The translations under genes were made by a program, and so were the position numbers. Below are positions 8,687 to 17,906 of a stretch of DNA of 64,000 nt, one piece after another (the stretch's first letter is position 1; every line of letters begins with the position of its first letter). The notes under the pieces are model-generated. The model saw nothing but the letters and a program-made list of their open reading frames with translations, searched no databases and was not told the origin of the DNA. This stretch comes from DASPWV01 sp046726375 (GTDB lineage: Bacteria > Acidobacteriota > Vicinamibacteria > Vicinamibacterales > UBA2999), in NCBI GenBank assembly GCA_046726375.1, contig JBKPAJ010000001.1:7695-71694 (forward strand), written 5' to 3'.

Positions 8687-10048
8687 TCCCTTGTCTCGAT
8701 AAACCCAGCCACAGGCGAAGAGATCGCCACCTATCAGGAAATGACTGCGGCCGAACTCGACGCCGCGCTCGCGTCGAGCGCGTCGGCGCTTCAGCAATGG
8801 CGCCGCGCCTCGTTCGACAACCGCGCGACTGTGCTGCACGGTGTCGCGCGCGCGCTGCGCGCGCGCAAGCGCGATCTGGCGCGGCTCATGGCGCTCGAAA
8901 TGGGCAAGCCGCTCAATCAGGGAGAGAGCGAACTCGAAAAGTGTGCCACCACCTGCGACTACTTCGCCGATCACGCCGCAAAGTTTCTCGCCCCGGAGGA
9001 AATCACGACCGAAGCGAGGCGGAGTTTCGTGTCGTATCAGCCGCTGGGCGTCGTGCTCGGGGTCATGCCGTGGAATTTCCCCTTCTGGCAGGCGCTGCGC
9101 TACGCCGCGCCGACGGTGATGGCGGGAAACACCACCGTGCTGAAGCACTCGTCGAACGTCACCGGCTGCGCGCTGGCCATCGAAGAAGTCTTTCGCGAGG
9201 CCGGCGCGCCCGCAGGTGTGTTCACCACGCTGCGTCTGGGGTCCGCACGCGTCGGCGACGTCATTGACGATGCGCGCGTCGCCGCGGTGACGCTGACAGG
9301 CAGCACGCCCGCCGGCCAGGCAATCGCGTCACGCGCCGGCAAGGCGCTGAAACCCACAGTGCTCGAGTTGGGCGGCAGCGATGCGTATGTGATTCTGGAT
9401 GACGCCGACGTCGAAGCCGCGGTCGCAACCTGCGTCGCGTCGCGCCTGATCAACTCCGGACAAAGCTGCGTGGCGGCGAAACGCTTCATCTGCACACCGC
9501 ATCTCAGCGGCGACGTCGAGCGCTTATTCGTCGAGCTCATGGCGCAGAAACGGGTCGGCGATCCGCTCGAAAACCCGGACGTCGGTCCTCAAGCCCGCGT
9601 CGATCTGCGTGACGATCTCCATCGTCAGGTGACCACCAGCATCGCGCGCGGGGCGCGCGTGCTCCTCGGCGGCACGGTGCCTCGATCGCCGGGAGCGTTC
9701 TACCCTCCCACCGTGGTCACTGATGTTCGCAAAGGCATGCCGGCGTACGACGAAGAGCTGTTCGGGCCTGTCGCGGCGGTGATCGTCGCGCGTGACGAAG
9801 CCGACGCAATGCACGTGGCCAACGACACCACGTTTGGTCTCGGCGCGGCGGTCTTCACTCGCGACATCGAGCGCGGCACGCGGCTGGCGGCGGACGAACT
9901 GGCCGCAGGCAATTGTTTCGTCAACACCTTCGTGCGCTCCGATCCCCGCCTCCCCTTTGGCGGGATCAAGCAGTCAGGTTACGGCCGCGAGCTGGGCGTG
10001 TGGGGGATTCGGGAGTTTGTGAACGTGAAGACGGTGTACGTGCAGTAG
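8684..10048 (+). CDS. NAD(P)-dependent aldehyde dehydrogenase, succinate-semialdehyde type (Sad/YneI-like)
   Basis: 454 residues of a complete aldehyde dehydrogenase. Visible signatures are PWNFPFWQALRYAAP (cofactor site, about 133), the general-base motif VLELGGSDAYV (about 230) and the catalytic cysteine in NSGQSCVAAKRF (about 265). The short N-terminus (SINPATGEEI) and the end (GRELGVWGIREFVNVKTV) align closely with E. coli Sad/YneI, which oxidises succinate semialdehyde to succinate, as in GABA breakdown. A related semialdehyde cannot be excluded. It stands alone between two repeat arrays. Confidence 0.88.
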   Translation: MSLVSINPATGEEIATYQEMTAAELDAALASSASALQQWRRASFDNRATVLHGVARALRARKRDLARLMALEMGKPLNQGESELEKCATTCDYFADHAAKFLAPEEITTEARRSFVSYQPLGVVLGVMPWNFPFWQALRYAAPTVMAGNTTVLKHSSNVTGCALAIEEVFREAGAPAGVFTTLRLGSARVGDVIDDARVAAVTLTGSTPAGQAIASRAGKALKPTVLELGGSDAYVILDDADVEAAVATCVASRLINSGQSCVAAKRFICTPHLSGDVERLFVELMAQKRVGDPLENPDVGPQARVDLRDDLHRQVTTSIARGARVLLGGTVPRSPGAFYPPTVVTDVRKGMPAYDEELFGPVAAVIVARDEADAMHVANDTTFGLGAAVFTRDIERGTRLAADELAAGNCFVNTFVRSDPRLPFGGIKQSGYGRELGVWGIREFVNVKTVYVQ

Positions 10049-10052
10049 CGCG

Positions 10053-10120
10053 TCGGCTTGAGCTTTCAGCTCTCGGCTTCCGGCACACGCGCTCTTGCCG
10101 ATAGCCGAGAGCCGATAGCC
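10053..10120. repeat. GCTCTCGGCT hairpin element
   Basis: GCTCTCGGCT at 10069-10078 pairs perfectly with AGCCGAGAGC at 10103-10112; further GCCGATAGCC words flank it. Lies 4 bp after the dehydrogenase stop and ends 2 bp before the -10 box of the rhomboid gene. Could terminate the upstream transcript. Confidence 0.7.
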
Positions 10121-10122
10121 AC

Positions 10123-10137
10123 TATGATTGACCAGTG
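10123..10137 (+). promoter_or_regulatory. Leaderless-type promoter of rhomboid gene
   Basis: TATGAT at 10123-10128, 6 nt, then GTG at 10135. The nearby ATG inside the box is in another frame, so GTG is the only reasonable start. Confidence 0.5.
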
Positions 10138-10986
10138 TTCCTGAAGCGTCAGCGCGAGGGGTCCGTCCTCTGCACATCTTGCGGCGTGCTCGTCGGCGTC
10201 AACGACGAAAAGTGCTACAACTGCGGCCGCCGCAATCCCGGCCTCTGGGGTTACGCACCTGCCCTCCGGCGTCTCGGCCAGGATCTGGGGTTTGTGCCCT
10301 TCGTGATGGGCAGCACGATCACCCTCTACGTCCTTTCCCTTTTGCTGTCGCGCAGCAATCTGCAGACGATGCTTCAGCCGAGCGGCGACATCCTGTACCT
10401 GCTTGGCGCGAGCGGCGCGGGTCCGGTGCTGATCGACGGCCGTTGGTGGACCGTCCTCACCGCAGGCTGGCTGCACGCGAGCGTCCTGCACGTGCTCTTC
10501 AACGTGTTGTGGATTCGGCAGCTCGGGCCGGTCGTCGCCGACCTTTACGGCCCCGCACGCATGGTGATCATCTACGTGATCTCGGGCGCGGCCGGGTTCA
10601 TGCTCACGACCTTCGCGGGCAGGTTTCTCTGGTGGATGCCGATTCCGTTTCTGCGCGGCGCCGTGTTCAGCGTGGGCGCGTCGGCCGCAATCTTCGGCCT
10701 GCTCGGCGCGATGGTGTATTACGGCCGCCGCACTGGCAGCAGCATCGCACGCCAGACCGGCGTCCAGTACGCGGTCATCATGGGCGTGTTCGGGTTGATC
10801 CTGCCAGGCATCGACAACTATGCACATGCCGGTGGATTCCTGGGCGGATATCTCGCCGGTTTGATACTCGATCCCCTCAAGCCCGAACGCATCGATCACA
10901 TCACGATCGCCGTTGCCTGCCTGGCGGCGACCTTCCTCGCGATGGGCGCGTCGATCTGGACGGCGCTGCCGTTGCTGCTGCGTTGA
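10135..10986 (+). CDS. Rhomboid-family intramembrane serine protease with N-terminal zinc ribbon
   Basis: 283 residues. The N-terminus carries two CxxC pairs (CTSCG, CYNCG at about 14 and 30), a zinc-ribbon-like module. Six or seven hydrophobic segments follow. The rhomboid serine lies in FSVGASAAIFGLLGA (about 182) and the catalytic histidine in YAHAGGFLGGYLAG (about 227), so the Ser-His dyad is intact. The HxxxN-type loop (LHASVLHVLFNVLWIRQLGP) is also present. It would cleave transmembrane segments of membrane proteins; targets are unknown. Start GTG is fixed by an upstream TATGAT box. Confidence 0.9.
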   Translation: MFLKRQREGSVLCTSCGVLVGVNDEKCYNCGRRNPGLWGYAPALRRLGQDLGFVPFVMGSTITLYVLSLLLSRSNLQTMLQPSGDILYLLGASGAGPVLIDGRWWTVLTAGWLHASVLHVLFNVLWIRQLGPVVADLYGPARMVIIYVISGAAGFMLTTFAGRFLWWMPIPFLRGAVFSVGASAAIFGLLGAMVYYGRRTGSSIARQTGVQYAVIMGVFGLILPGIDNYAHAGGFLGGYLAGLILDPLKPERIDHITIAVACLAATFLAMGASIWTALPLLLR

Positions 10987-11001
10987 ATGCGCACACAGAC
11001 G

Positions 11002-11220
11002 GGGAGATGTGGAGATGTGGAGATCTGGAGATGTGGAGATTTGGAGATTTGGAGATGTGGCGATCGATGGGATGATGTGGCGATATGATGAGGTAGCGAT
11101 CCGACGTCGTGAGCTCGCGATGTAAAGTTGCGATGTCCGGCGACAGAGCCACATTGCTGCATCGTTACATCAACCTCATGACCTCACGAATCGCAACATC
11201 GCCACTTCGCCACATCGTCA
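11002..11220. repeat. GGAGATGTGG / CCACATCG degenerate inverted array
   Basis: From 11002 about eight GGAGATGTGG-type words run into GATGTGGCGAT words, pass a centre near 11110 and return as complementary words (GCATCGTTACATC, CGCAACATCGCCAC, CGCCACATCGTCAC) to 11220. The two halves can pair imperfectly over about 100 nt. The rest of the 430-bp gap, 11221-11417, shows no gene; it holds the leader of the next receptor, with GGAGG at 11407-11411. Confidence 0.8.
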
Positions 11221-11417
11221 CCCCGCGACACGCTTTGATCCGCCTTTCTGTCGCGCGAATACAAAAACTCGGAGGCTGGGCAGCCGAGCCGTGGTCCTCT
11301 TCGCAATTCGTCCCTGACCACTGGACGCTCGTCCCGCCGTTCGTCACTCGTCCCGCGTTTCCTCAGCGGCATCTCGATTGCTCACGCGAGCGCGGACTTT
11401 CCTTCTGGAGGTATTAC

Positions 11418-14288
11418 ATGAAACGCTGGATGAACATCATCTGGGGCCTCGCGGCCATGCTGCTTCTCGCCGCGGCTCCAGCGTTTGCCCAAGGCGGCGG
11501 CGCGAGCTCCACCGGCAGCATCAGCGGTGAAGTGAAAGACGCGCAGGGCGGCGTACTCCCGGGCGCCACCGTCACCGCCACGAGCCCCGCCCAGATCGGC
11601 GCGCTCACCGCGGTCACCAACGAAGCAGGTATCTACCGCTTTCCGTCGGTGCCACCAGGTGAATACAAACTCAGTTTCGAGCTTGCGGGCTTTCAGACCA
11701 ACATTCGCGAAGGCATCCGCGTGACGCTCGGCTTCAACGCGCAAGTCAACGTCACGCTCGGCGTCGCGACACTGCAGGAAACGGTGACCGTCAGCGGCCA
11801 GTCGCCTGTCATCGACACCTCAGCCACTCGTATTCAGACCAACTACGATCAGCAGGCGCTCGCGTCGATCCCGAACGCCCGCGACATGTGGTCGCTGCTG
11901 TCCACCACGCCTTCAGTCACGCTCAATCGCGTCGACGTCGGCGGCAGCACGGCGGGCACCCAGACGACGTATTTCGCGTACGGCTACTCGGGCCAGAACC
12001 GGCCCCTCATCGAAGGCATTAACACGACAGAGGGCACCGCCGCGGCCGGCTTCTACCTCGATTACGGATCGTTCGAAGAGGTGTTTATCGGCGCCGCCGC
12101 GAACTCGGCGGAGATGCCGAATCCAGGGGTGCTCACGCAGTTTGTCGGCAAGAGCGGCGGCAACACGCTCGGCGTCAATCTCTACTACGACTACGAGAAC
12201 GGCGATATCCAGTCGCGTAACCTGTCGGACGACCAGGTGCTTCCAAGTCCCGGCGCGCGCATTCGCGAGGATGGCAACCGCCTGGCAAGCTACAAGAACC
12301 TCAACCTCGGCGTTGGCGGCCCACTCGTGCGCGATCGCGTGTGGGGCCACTTCGCCTATCTGAATCAGCAGAACTCGGTGGCCGCACCGCCCGCCGGCTC
12401 CATTCTCGACAACACGCCGTTCGACACCAAGCTGTTCAACTACACCGGCAAGGCGACCTATCAGATGAATCAGAACCACCGGTTCATCGGATACCTGCAG
12501 CACGGGACGAAGCAGCAGCCGCACAGAACCGACAACAGCAACCGGATCACCGGCTCGGTGATCCACCTCACCGGCGACTCGACGGTGCTGCAGGACTCGC
12601 CCAGCTGGGTGTACAAGGGCGAGTGGAATGGCACGCTCGGCCAGAACATCTTCGCCGAGTTCCGTGCCGGTCAGTTCGGCTACAACTTCGGTCTCGACAG
12701 CAACACCGAAGGGATTCGCTACGAGGACATCCTCACGAACGTCGTCGAAGGCGGCGGCCGTCACTGGCTGAACAAGCGCCGGCGGAATCAGTACACCGGG
12801 GCGCTGAGCTATTTCCGCGACAACTTCCTGGGCGGCTCGCACAATGTCAAGGCGGGGGGTGAGTACCTCGATGAGACCGGCAACATCATCTGGGAGCAGT
12901 ACTACACCGACAGCGTGATCCACTTCCTGCGCGACGGCGTGCCCAACTCGGTGCGGCTCGCCAACAGCGGCACGAGTGCGCAGAACGGCCTCGCCACGAC
13001 CAGCCTTTTCGTCACCGACTCGTGGAAGATCAACAGGCTGACGTTGAACGTCGGTGTGCGCTTCGATCGGTATCGTGTCTGGCTGCCTGAGCAGACCACG
13101 CCGGTGTCACGCTTCAACCCGACCGAAGTTACTTATCCGGCCAATGACGACATCGTCACGTTCAACCACTTCGTTCCGCGCTTCGGCGCGACCTACGACC
13201 TGCTCGGCGACGGCACAACGGTGCTCAAGGGCAACTGGGGACGCTTCTACTTCAACCCCGGCGTCAACCTTGCCGACGCAGTGAACCTGAACACCAGTGA
13301 TCAGTACGCGGACTGGAACTGGACAGATCGGAACGGCGATCGCATCTACCAGGAAGGCGAAGAGACCACACTCATCACGCGTGTGGGCGGCACTGCTGGC
13401 GCAGCGATCGATCCCAACCTGAAGAACCCGTATGCCGACGAGGCGTCGGTGTTCGTCGAGCGCGCCATCCTCCAGGATCTGGGCGTGCGCGCCGGGTTCC
13501 TCTGGAAGAAGGACAACGACGGCTGGCAGCGCATCAACGAGCTTCGGCCATTCGGGGCGTACAACCTGCCGGTGACGATCATCGATCCAGGTCCGGACGG
13601 GAACGCAGCAACGTTGAGCGACAACGGCCCGAATATCGACGCCTTCAATCTCGACACGACGACGCGCGGCACCAGCAACATCACGATGAACATCCCGGGT
13701 TACGAGGGCACCTACAAAACGCTCGAGTTCTCGGCCAGCAAACGCTACTCGCAGCGCTGGTCGATGAACGCGTCGTTCTCGTATACCTGGAGCGAAGAGT
13801 ACGGCAACAACTACTTCAACAACCGCACGGGTTCGGCCGTGCCTACGGGCGGTTTCGCGTTCTTCGGCAGTTTCCCGATCAACCCGAACGAGAAAACGTT
13901 CAACGAGTTCACGAACTGGAACGCGAAGATCACGGGCTCGGTCGACGCGGGTTGGGGTCTTCTCGTGTCGCCGGTCCTGAAGACCCAGAGCGGCGCCCCG
14001 TATGGCCGCACCATCGTCGCGAACTTCAACTACAACGCCCAGCAGATCCTGCTGGTCGAGCCGATCGGCACCCGTCGTCAGGACACGGTGACGACCCTGG
14101 ACTTCCGCGTTGAGAAGCAGCTTCGCTTTGCGCAAAAGGCGCGAGTGGGACTCTTCCTCGACGTATTCAACGCGCTCAACTCGAACACTGCGGTCAACAT
14201 CATCTGGGCCTCGGGCGCAAGCTTCGAGAAGGCCTCAACGGTACTCGGACCGCGCATCGCCAAATTTGGTGTGAAGTTCGACTGGTAA
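11418..14288 (+). CDS. TonB-dependent receptor, Oar-like, with carboxypeptidase-regulatory domain
   Basis: 956 residues from the ATG at 11418, which has GGAGG 6 nt upstream and is followed by a clear signal peptide (MNIIWGLAAMLLLAAAPAFAQ). The reading frame stays open far upstream, but that part is repeat array. Order: carboxypeptidase-regulatory domain about 33-115 (SGEVKDAQGGVLPGATVTAT), plug region about 125-230 (SIPNARDMWSLLSTTPSV) and barrel to the terminal tryptophan (GVKFDW). Substrate not inferable. It is followed by a GGTTCC-type array, as are two other receptors here. Confidence 0.92.
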   Translation: MKRWMNIIWGLAAMLLLAAAPAFAQGGGASSTGSISGEVKDAQGGVLPGATVTATSPAQIGALTAVTNEAGIYRFPSVPPGEYKLSFELAGFQTNIREGIRVTLGFNAQVNVTLGVATLQETVTVSGQSPVIDTSATRIQTNYDQQALASIPNARDMWSLLSTTPSVTLNRVDVGGSTAGTQTTYFAYGYSGQNRPLIEGINTTEGTAAAGFYLDYGSFEEVFIGAAANSAEMPNPGVLTQFVGKSGGNTLGVNLYYDYENGDIQSRNLSDDQVLPSPGARIREDGNRLASYKNLNLGVGGPLVRDRVWGHFAYLNQQNSVAAPPAGSILDNTPFDTKLFNYTGKATYQMNQNHRFIGYLQHGTKQQPHRTDNSNRITGSVIHLTGDSTVLQDSPSWVYKGEWNGTLGQNIFAEFRAGQFGYNFGLDSNTEGIRYEDILTNVVEGGGRHWLNKRRRNQYTGALSYFRDNFLGGSHNVKAGGEYLDETGNIIWEQYYTDSVIHFLRDGVPNSVRLANSGTSAQNGLATTSLFVTDSWKINRLTLNVGVRFDRYRVWLPEQTTPVSRFNPTEVTYPANDDIVTFNHFVPRFGATYDLLGDGTTVLKGNWGRFYFNPGVNLADAVNLNTSDQYADWNWTDRNGDRIYQEGEETTLITRVGGTAGAAIDPNLKNPYADEASVFVERAILQDLGVRAGFLWKKDNDGWQRINELRPFGAYNLPVTIIDPGPDGNAATLSDNGPNIDAFNLDTTTRGTSNITMNIPGYEGTYKTLEFSASKRYSQRWSMNASFSYTWSEEYGNNYFNNRTGSAVPTGGFAFFGSFPINPNEKTFNEFTNWNAKITGSVDAGWGLLVSPVLKTQSGAPYGRTIVANFNYNAQQILLVEPIGTRRQDTVTTLDFRVEKQLRFAQKARVGLFLDVFNALNSNTAVNIIWASGASFEKASTVLGPRIAKFGVKFDW

Positions 14289-14329
14289 ACGCACCGACGA
14301 ACGTTTCTCACGGTGGGGTCACTAGAGCT

Positions 14330-14602
14330 TCCCACCGAGGTTCCTTACGGAGGTTCCTTACACGGAGGTTCACGAAGGTTCGTAACGAGTTCCTTACGGC
14401 GGTTCACGAAAGTTCGTAGCGGCAGTTCTTTCATGTTGTTCGACTGCCGTCGAGAACCCATGTGAACGTCCGTGATGAACCTTCGTGAAGGAACACACGT
14501 GAACCCTCCGCGAGGAACCCACGTCAGGAACCATCGTACGGAACATACGTGAACTTCCGTGAGGAACCCACGTCAGGAACCATCGTACGGAACACACGTG
14601 AC
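14330..14602. repeat. GGTTCCTTACGG / GGAACC large imperfect hairpin
   Basis: Fills the 330-bp gap between two convergent genes. The first half repeats GAGGTTCCTTACGGAG and GGTTCACGAAGGTTCGT; after a centre near 14445-14455 the second half repeats the complementary words GTGAACC, GAGGAACCCACG and CAGGAACCATCGTACGG (the last twice). The whole may fold into one long stem. Close in vocabulary to the large array at 54122-55402. No gene is seen in this gap. Confidence 0.8.
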
Positions 14603-14618
14603 TGAGTGGATGGGTGCG

Positions 14619-17231
14619 TTAGTCGCTTTTCAGCGCGTCTACGAGGTTTAAGCGCGCCGCCGCAAGTGCCGGGCGAACACTTGCCGTGATGGCGACGACG
14701 GCGATCAGCGTCACAACGCCGATGATCGTGGTCGGATCTGTCACTGACACGCCATACAGCACGCTTCTCATGCCCTGACCCACCGCCAGACCCGCGAGGA
14801 CGCCCGCGCCAAGACCAACGGCAATCAGTCGGGCCACCTGTCCGAACACGAGTTTCAGAACATCCGTCGGCCCCGCACCGAGCGCGAAGCGCGTTCCAAA
14901 CTCCGCGACGCGCTGACCGACGGTATACGTGATGAGACCGTACAGGCCCGTCGCTGCCAGCAACAGCGCCAGCACGGCAAAGCCGGCAAATACGCCGATG
15001 ATCACTTTGTCGCTGGCGCGGAAGCGGGCGAACGCTGTCTCGAGCGTTTCCAGTTGATCGAGCGGGAGCATCGGCGCGAGCGCCACCATCTCGCGCCGCA
15101 CCGCGGCGGCGAGATCGCGTGGATTGGTGCCGGTAACGACCACGATAGTGGCACGCCGCAGATCATGCAGCCCTGTCCAGAGCCGTGGCACGCGTCCACG
15201 CTCGATGTCGTTGCTCAAGACGTCGCCGACAACGCCGACGATCTGCACTCGGCGGGATTCGCCGCGGTCGTCGATGGTGAGCGCCTTCCCAATCACCGCG
15301 GTAGGCGCCCCGAAGTACATCGTCGCCATCGTCTGACCGGCGATCGCAACACCCGCACCCTGTCGCTCTTCCTGTCTCGTCAGCATCCGCCCGGCAAGCA
15401 GCGGAACGTTCATCCCACGAAGCGCGTCGGCGTCAGCGCCGTTGAGCAAGGCCCACGGTGAATTCTGCCCAGGCGTGTCCGCGCGACCCTCGATAGCGAG
15501 CGACACAATTCGCTCCGCGCTCAGAATCGGAGTGGATTCAAAGGCGTGCACAGAAATCACACCGGGAATCCGCCCTAACCGATCGCGCGTGTCGTCGATC
15601 AGCCGTCGTGGCTCCGGGACTGGAACGGCGTCGTTTTGCAGTTCGATGCCAAAGACGACCGCGCCCGTCGTCCGCATCCCGAGATCGAGCTGCGACACGT
15701 TGATCTCAGTACGCAGCGCAAGACCCGCAGCGATGAGCAGCGTCACCGCCAGAGCGAGTTGCACTGCGACGAGGGCCGTCCTTCCGCGCACTGGTCCGGC
15801 GCCGGGGCGCGCTCCTCCGGACTGCAATGCCATCCTCAAATCGAGCCGAATGGCGCCCAGCGTCGGCAAAACCGAAAACAGCACAGGCGTGATCAGCGCG
15901 ACGGCGCCGACAAACCCGAGCTCGTGCCAGTCGAGCACCAGTTGCTGGAGATCGGTTGAGGAGTCGAAGCCGTGAATCGTGCGCAACCCCAACTATGCCA
16001 ACGGCACCGCAATGGCGGCCGACGCGATCGACAACACGAGCCCTTCGATCACCGCTTGCCGCAGCAAACGGGCGCGGCTCGCTCCAAGCGCCGAGCGCAG
16101 CGCGATCTCCCGCCGGCGTTTCATTGCGCGCGCGAGTACCAGGCTTGCAACATTGGCGCAGGCAATCACAATCACGAGTGCCACCGCACCGATGAAGAGC
16201 GAGACCACCACCCAGAAGCCGGACCCGTATGCGACCTCTCCGATCGGAACAACCGTCGCTTGCCAGTCTTTGTTGTCCTCGGGAAATTCAGCGGACAGCG
16301 CCTTGGCAATGGTGGCGACCTCCGCACGCGCCTGTTCGAGTGAAACGCCCTCTCGAAGCCGTCCAAATGTGGAAAGCACGCGATCGGTCGGCGAGGCCGC
16401 GGCCGCGATCTCGAGCGGTATCCACGCGTCGATTGGTGCAAGATTGCCGATCTCGAGCTTGGGCGGTGCGATGCCGATGACCGTGCGCGTGCGTCCGTCG
16501 ATGAGCATCGGCCGGCCGATAACGTCCGGTGCCGCGGCGAATACGCGTTGCCAGTACTGATCGGCAACGACGACGGTGGCGGGAGCGCCCGCGACATCGT
16601 CACCCGCTTGAAAGAGCCGGCCTGCGACCGGCCTCAAGCCTAACGCGGCGAAGAAATCCGCGGTGACGCGGCCGGCATCGAGGCTCGCCGGGAGGCCGCG
16701 ATCGATCACGGTGACGCGGCCGACGACGGACGCGGAGAACCGGTCGAGCGTCGTCAGGCGATCTTTCATGTCGCGAAAATTCGCCGGCGAAAGGCGCGCG
16801 CGGCCATTTCGTTGGCGCGCGTCGATGCCGTAGATCGCAACGACCCGGGAAGTATCGTCTACCGGCAAACCGCGCACCACAGCGAAATCGGCAAACGCAA
16901 AACCGATCGTCGATGCGCTCATCGCGGTGCCGAGCGTGAGCACGATCACGGAACACATCGCGGGACTGCGGGCGAGCGTCCGCAGCGCAATCTTCGCGTC
17001 CGACGAGACATTCCATCTGCCTCGTTTGGGCTTCGTGTCCGGGCGCCGTCGCAGTCGATAGCGGAGCGCGAGAAACAGCGCTTCGCGCCAGTACCACGCC
17101 CAGGCGCCCTGACCGCGTTCGAGGCGCGCGACATAGTCCTCGCGCAGATCTCCGAGGATGGTGAGGCCCGTCACGCCTGCGGGCAAACATCGACGGAGCA
17201 ACGCCTCGGCAAAACGCGGCGGCCGGCTCAT
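14619..17231 (-). pseudogene. ADOP-type ABC transporter permease (duplicated FtsX/MacB), interrupted by in-frame amber codon
   Basis: Read as one gene it has 871 codons, the normal size for the acidobacterial duplicated orphan permease family: a short cytoplasmic N-terminus (LLRRCLPAGVTGLTILGDLREDY), then two copies of transmembrane helix, MacB-type periplasmic domain and FtsX three-helix block. A TAG at 15993-15995 (codon 413) splits it between the repeats; sequence on both sides is in the same frame and well conserved (AIAVPLA, stop, LGLRTIHGFDSSTD). A one-base change from TGG or CAG would explain it. It may be a recent null allele, a sequencing error, or two half-proteins restarting at the adjacent TTG. 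The ATG overlaps the PadR stop. Confidence 0.8.
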
Positions 17232-17563
17232 TGTTCGAGGATCCATTCCAGTCCGCTCCAGAGTTGCAGCAGAGTTTTCCGAGAAGCTTTCAAAGCGCGA
17301 AGACCAGCGGGTGTGACCCGACAACGCCGATCGGGCAGCCCACCGCGTGACTCATCACCACCAACGGTTGTCCAATCGATCAGCTTCTTGGCCTTGAGAC
17401 GGTCGAGCGTGGTGTAGAAGGCGCCGCGGGAAATCTCCTGATTCGAGACCCGGGCCAGCTCGCGGCGAATGTCCACGGGCCGGGGGCGGTCGCCGCACCG
17501 CAGGATTGCGAGCAACACGCGCTGTTCGAACTCACCAAGAAATGAGCGAGAGGAACGGGGCAA
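17228..17563 (-). CDS. PadR-family transcriptional regulator
   Basis: 111 residues, a typical short PadR winged-helix protein: FEQRVLLAILRC, the recognition segment SRGAFYTTLDRLKAKKLIDW (about 45-64) and the wing with RRCRVTPAGLRAL. Starts at TTG 17563, chosen because GGAGG lies 5 nt upstream. Its stop overlaps the start of the ADOP permease by four bases (ATGA), the usual acidobacterial PadR-ADOP arrangement, so it probably represses this operon from its own promoter. Confidence 0.9.
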   Translation of the reverse strand: MPRSSRSFLGEFEQRVLLAILRCGDRPRPVDIRRELARVSNQEISRGAFYTTLDRLKAKKLIDWTTVGGDESRGGLPDRRCRVTPAGLRALKASRKTLLQLWSGLEWILEQ

Positions 17564-17906
17564 CGGACCTCCAGAGTGGTCTACGAGTCTACTTTGTGAA
17601 CGGTTCCTTCGTGCGGCGCGTCGGCCGGGATGGCGGGTGGGGGCGGTAGGGGATCACACAGCCGTCGAAGGTATTCGCGGATCGACTCCACCAGCCCCAC
17701 GCGCCCTCACTAACCCCACCAGGCCGGCGCTCATCCCCGATTTTTCGCCTTTCATCCCTCCAATGGTTTGGATACGCTAGGGAGTTCCCCATGAACACGC
17801 CGATTTCGGCGTGTTTTTGACGATGGTTGGTTTGGCGCGGGTGGTACGGCGAATGCTCAGCCGTACGTTCGCGCTAACGATGACCCGTTGTTTTAGGAGG
17901 CGAAGG
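17564..17906. other. Divergent intergenic region, PadR versus receptor
   Basis: 343 bp with no convincing gene. It must hold the promoter of PadR-ADOP on one side and that of the receptor on the other. Apart from the hairpin at 17794-17815, only pyrimidine-rich sequence is seen. Confidence 0.5.
17794..17818 (+). terminator. Intrinsic-terminator-like hairpin in receptor leader
   Basis: AACACGCCG (17794-17802) pairs with CGGCGTGTT (17807-17815) over a 4-nt loop, followed by a T run. It lies about 90 bp before the receptor ATG on the coding strand, with a possible -10 (GATACGCTAG, about 17771) just upstream, so it may be an attenuator. No upstream gene on this strand needs a terminator. Confidence 0.5.

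Noticed and set aside
10066..11154. 362-codon minus-strand frame across the rhomboid gene and array
   Set aside because: Its N-terminus is translated repeat array and the rest is the antisense of the rhomboid gene.
11109..11417. Upstream extension of the receptor frame by 103 codons
   Set aside because: Consists of translated GATGTG array; the ATG at 11418 has the ribosome site and signal peptide.
15993..15995. Amber codon read as pyrrolysine or another recoded residue
   Set aside because: No recoding machinery or downstream signal is visible, and the site falls in a hydrophobic segment between domains. Simple mutation or error is more likely.
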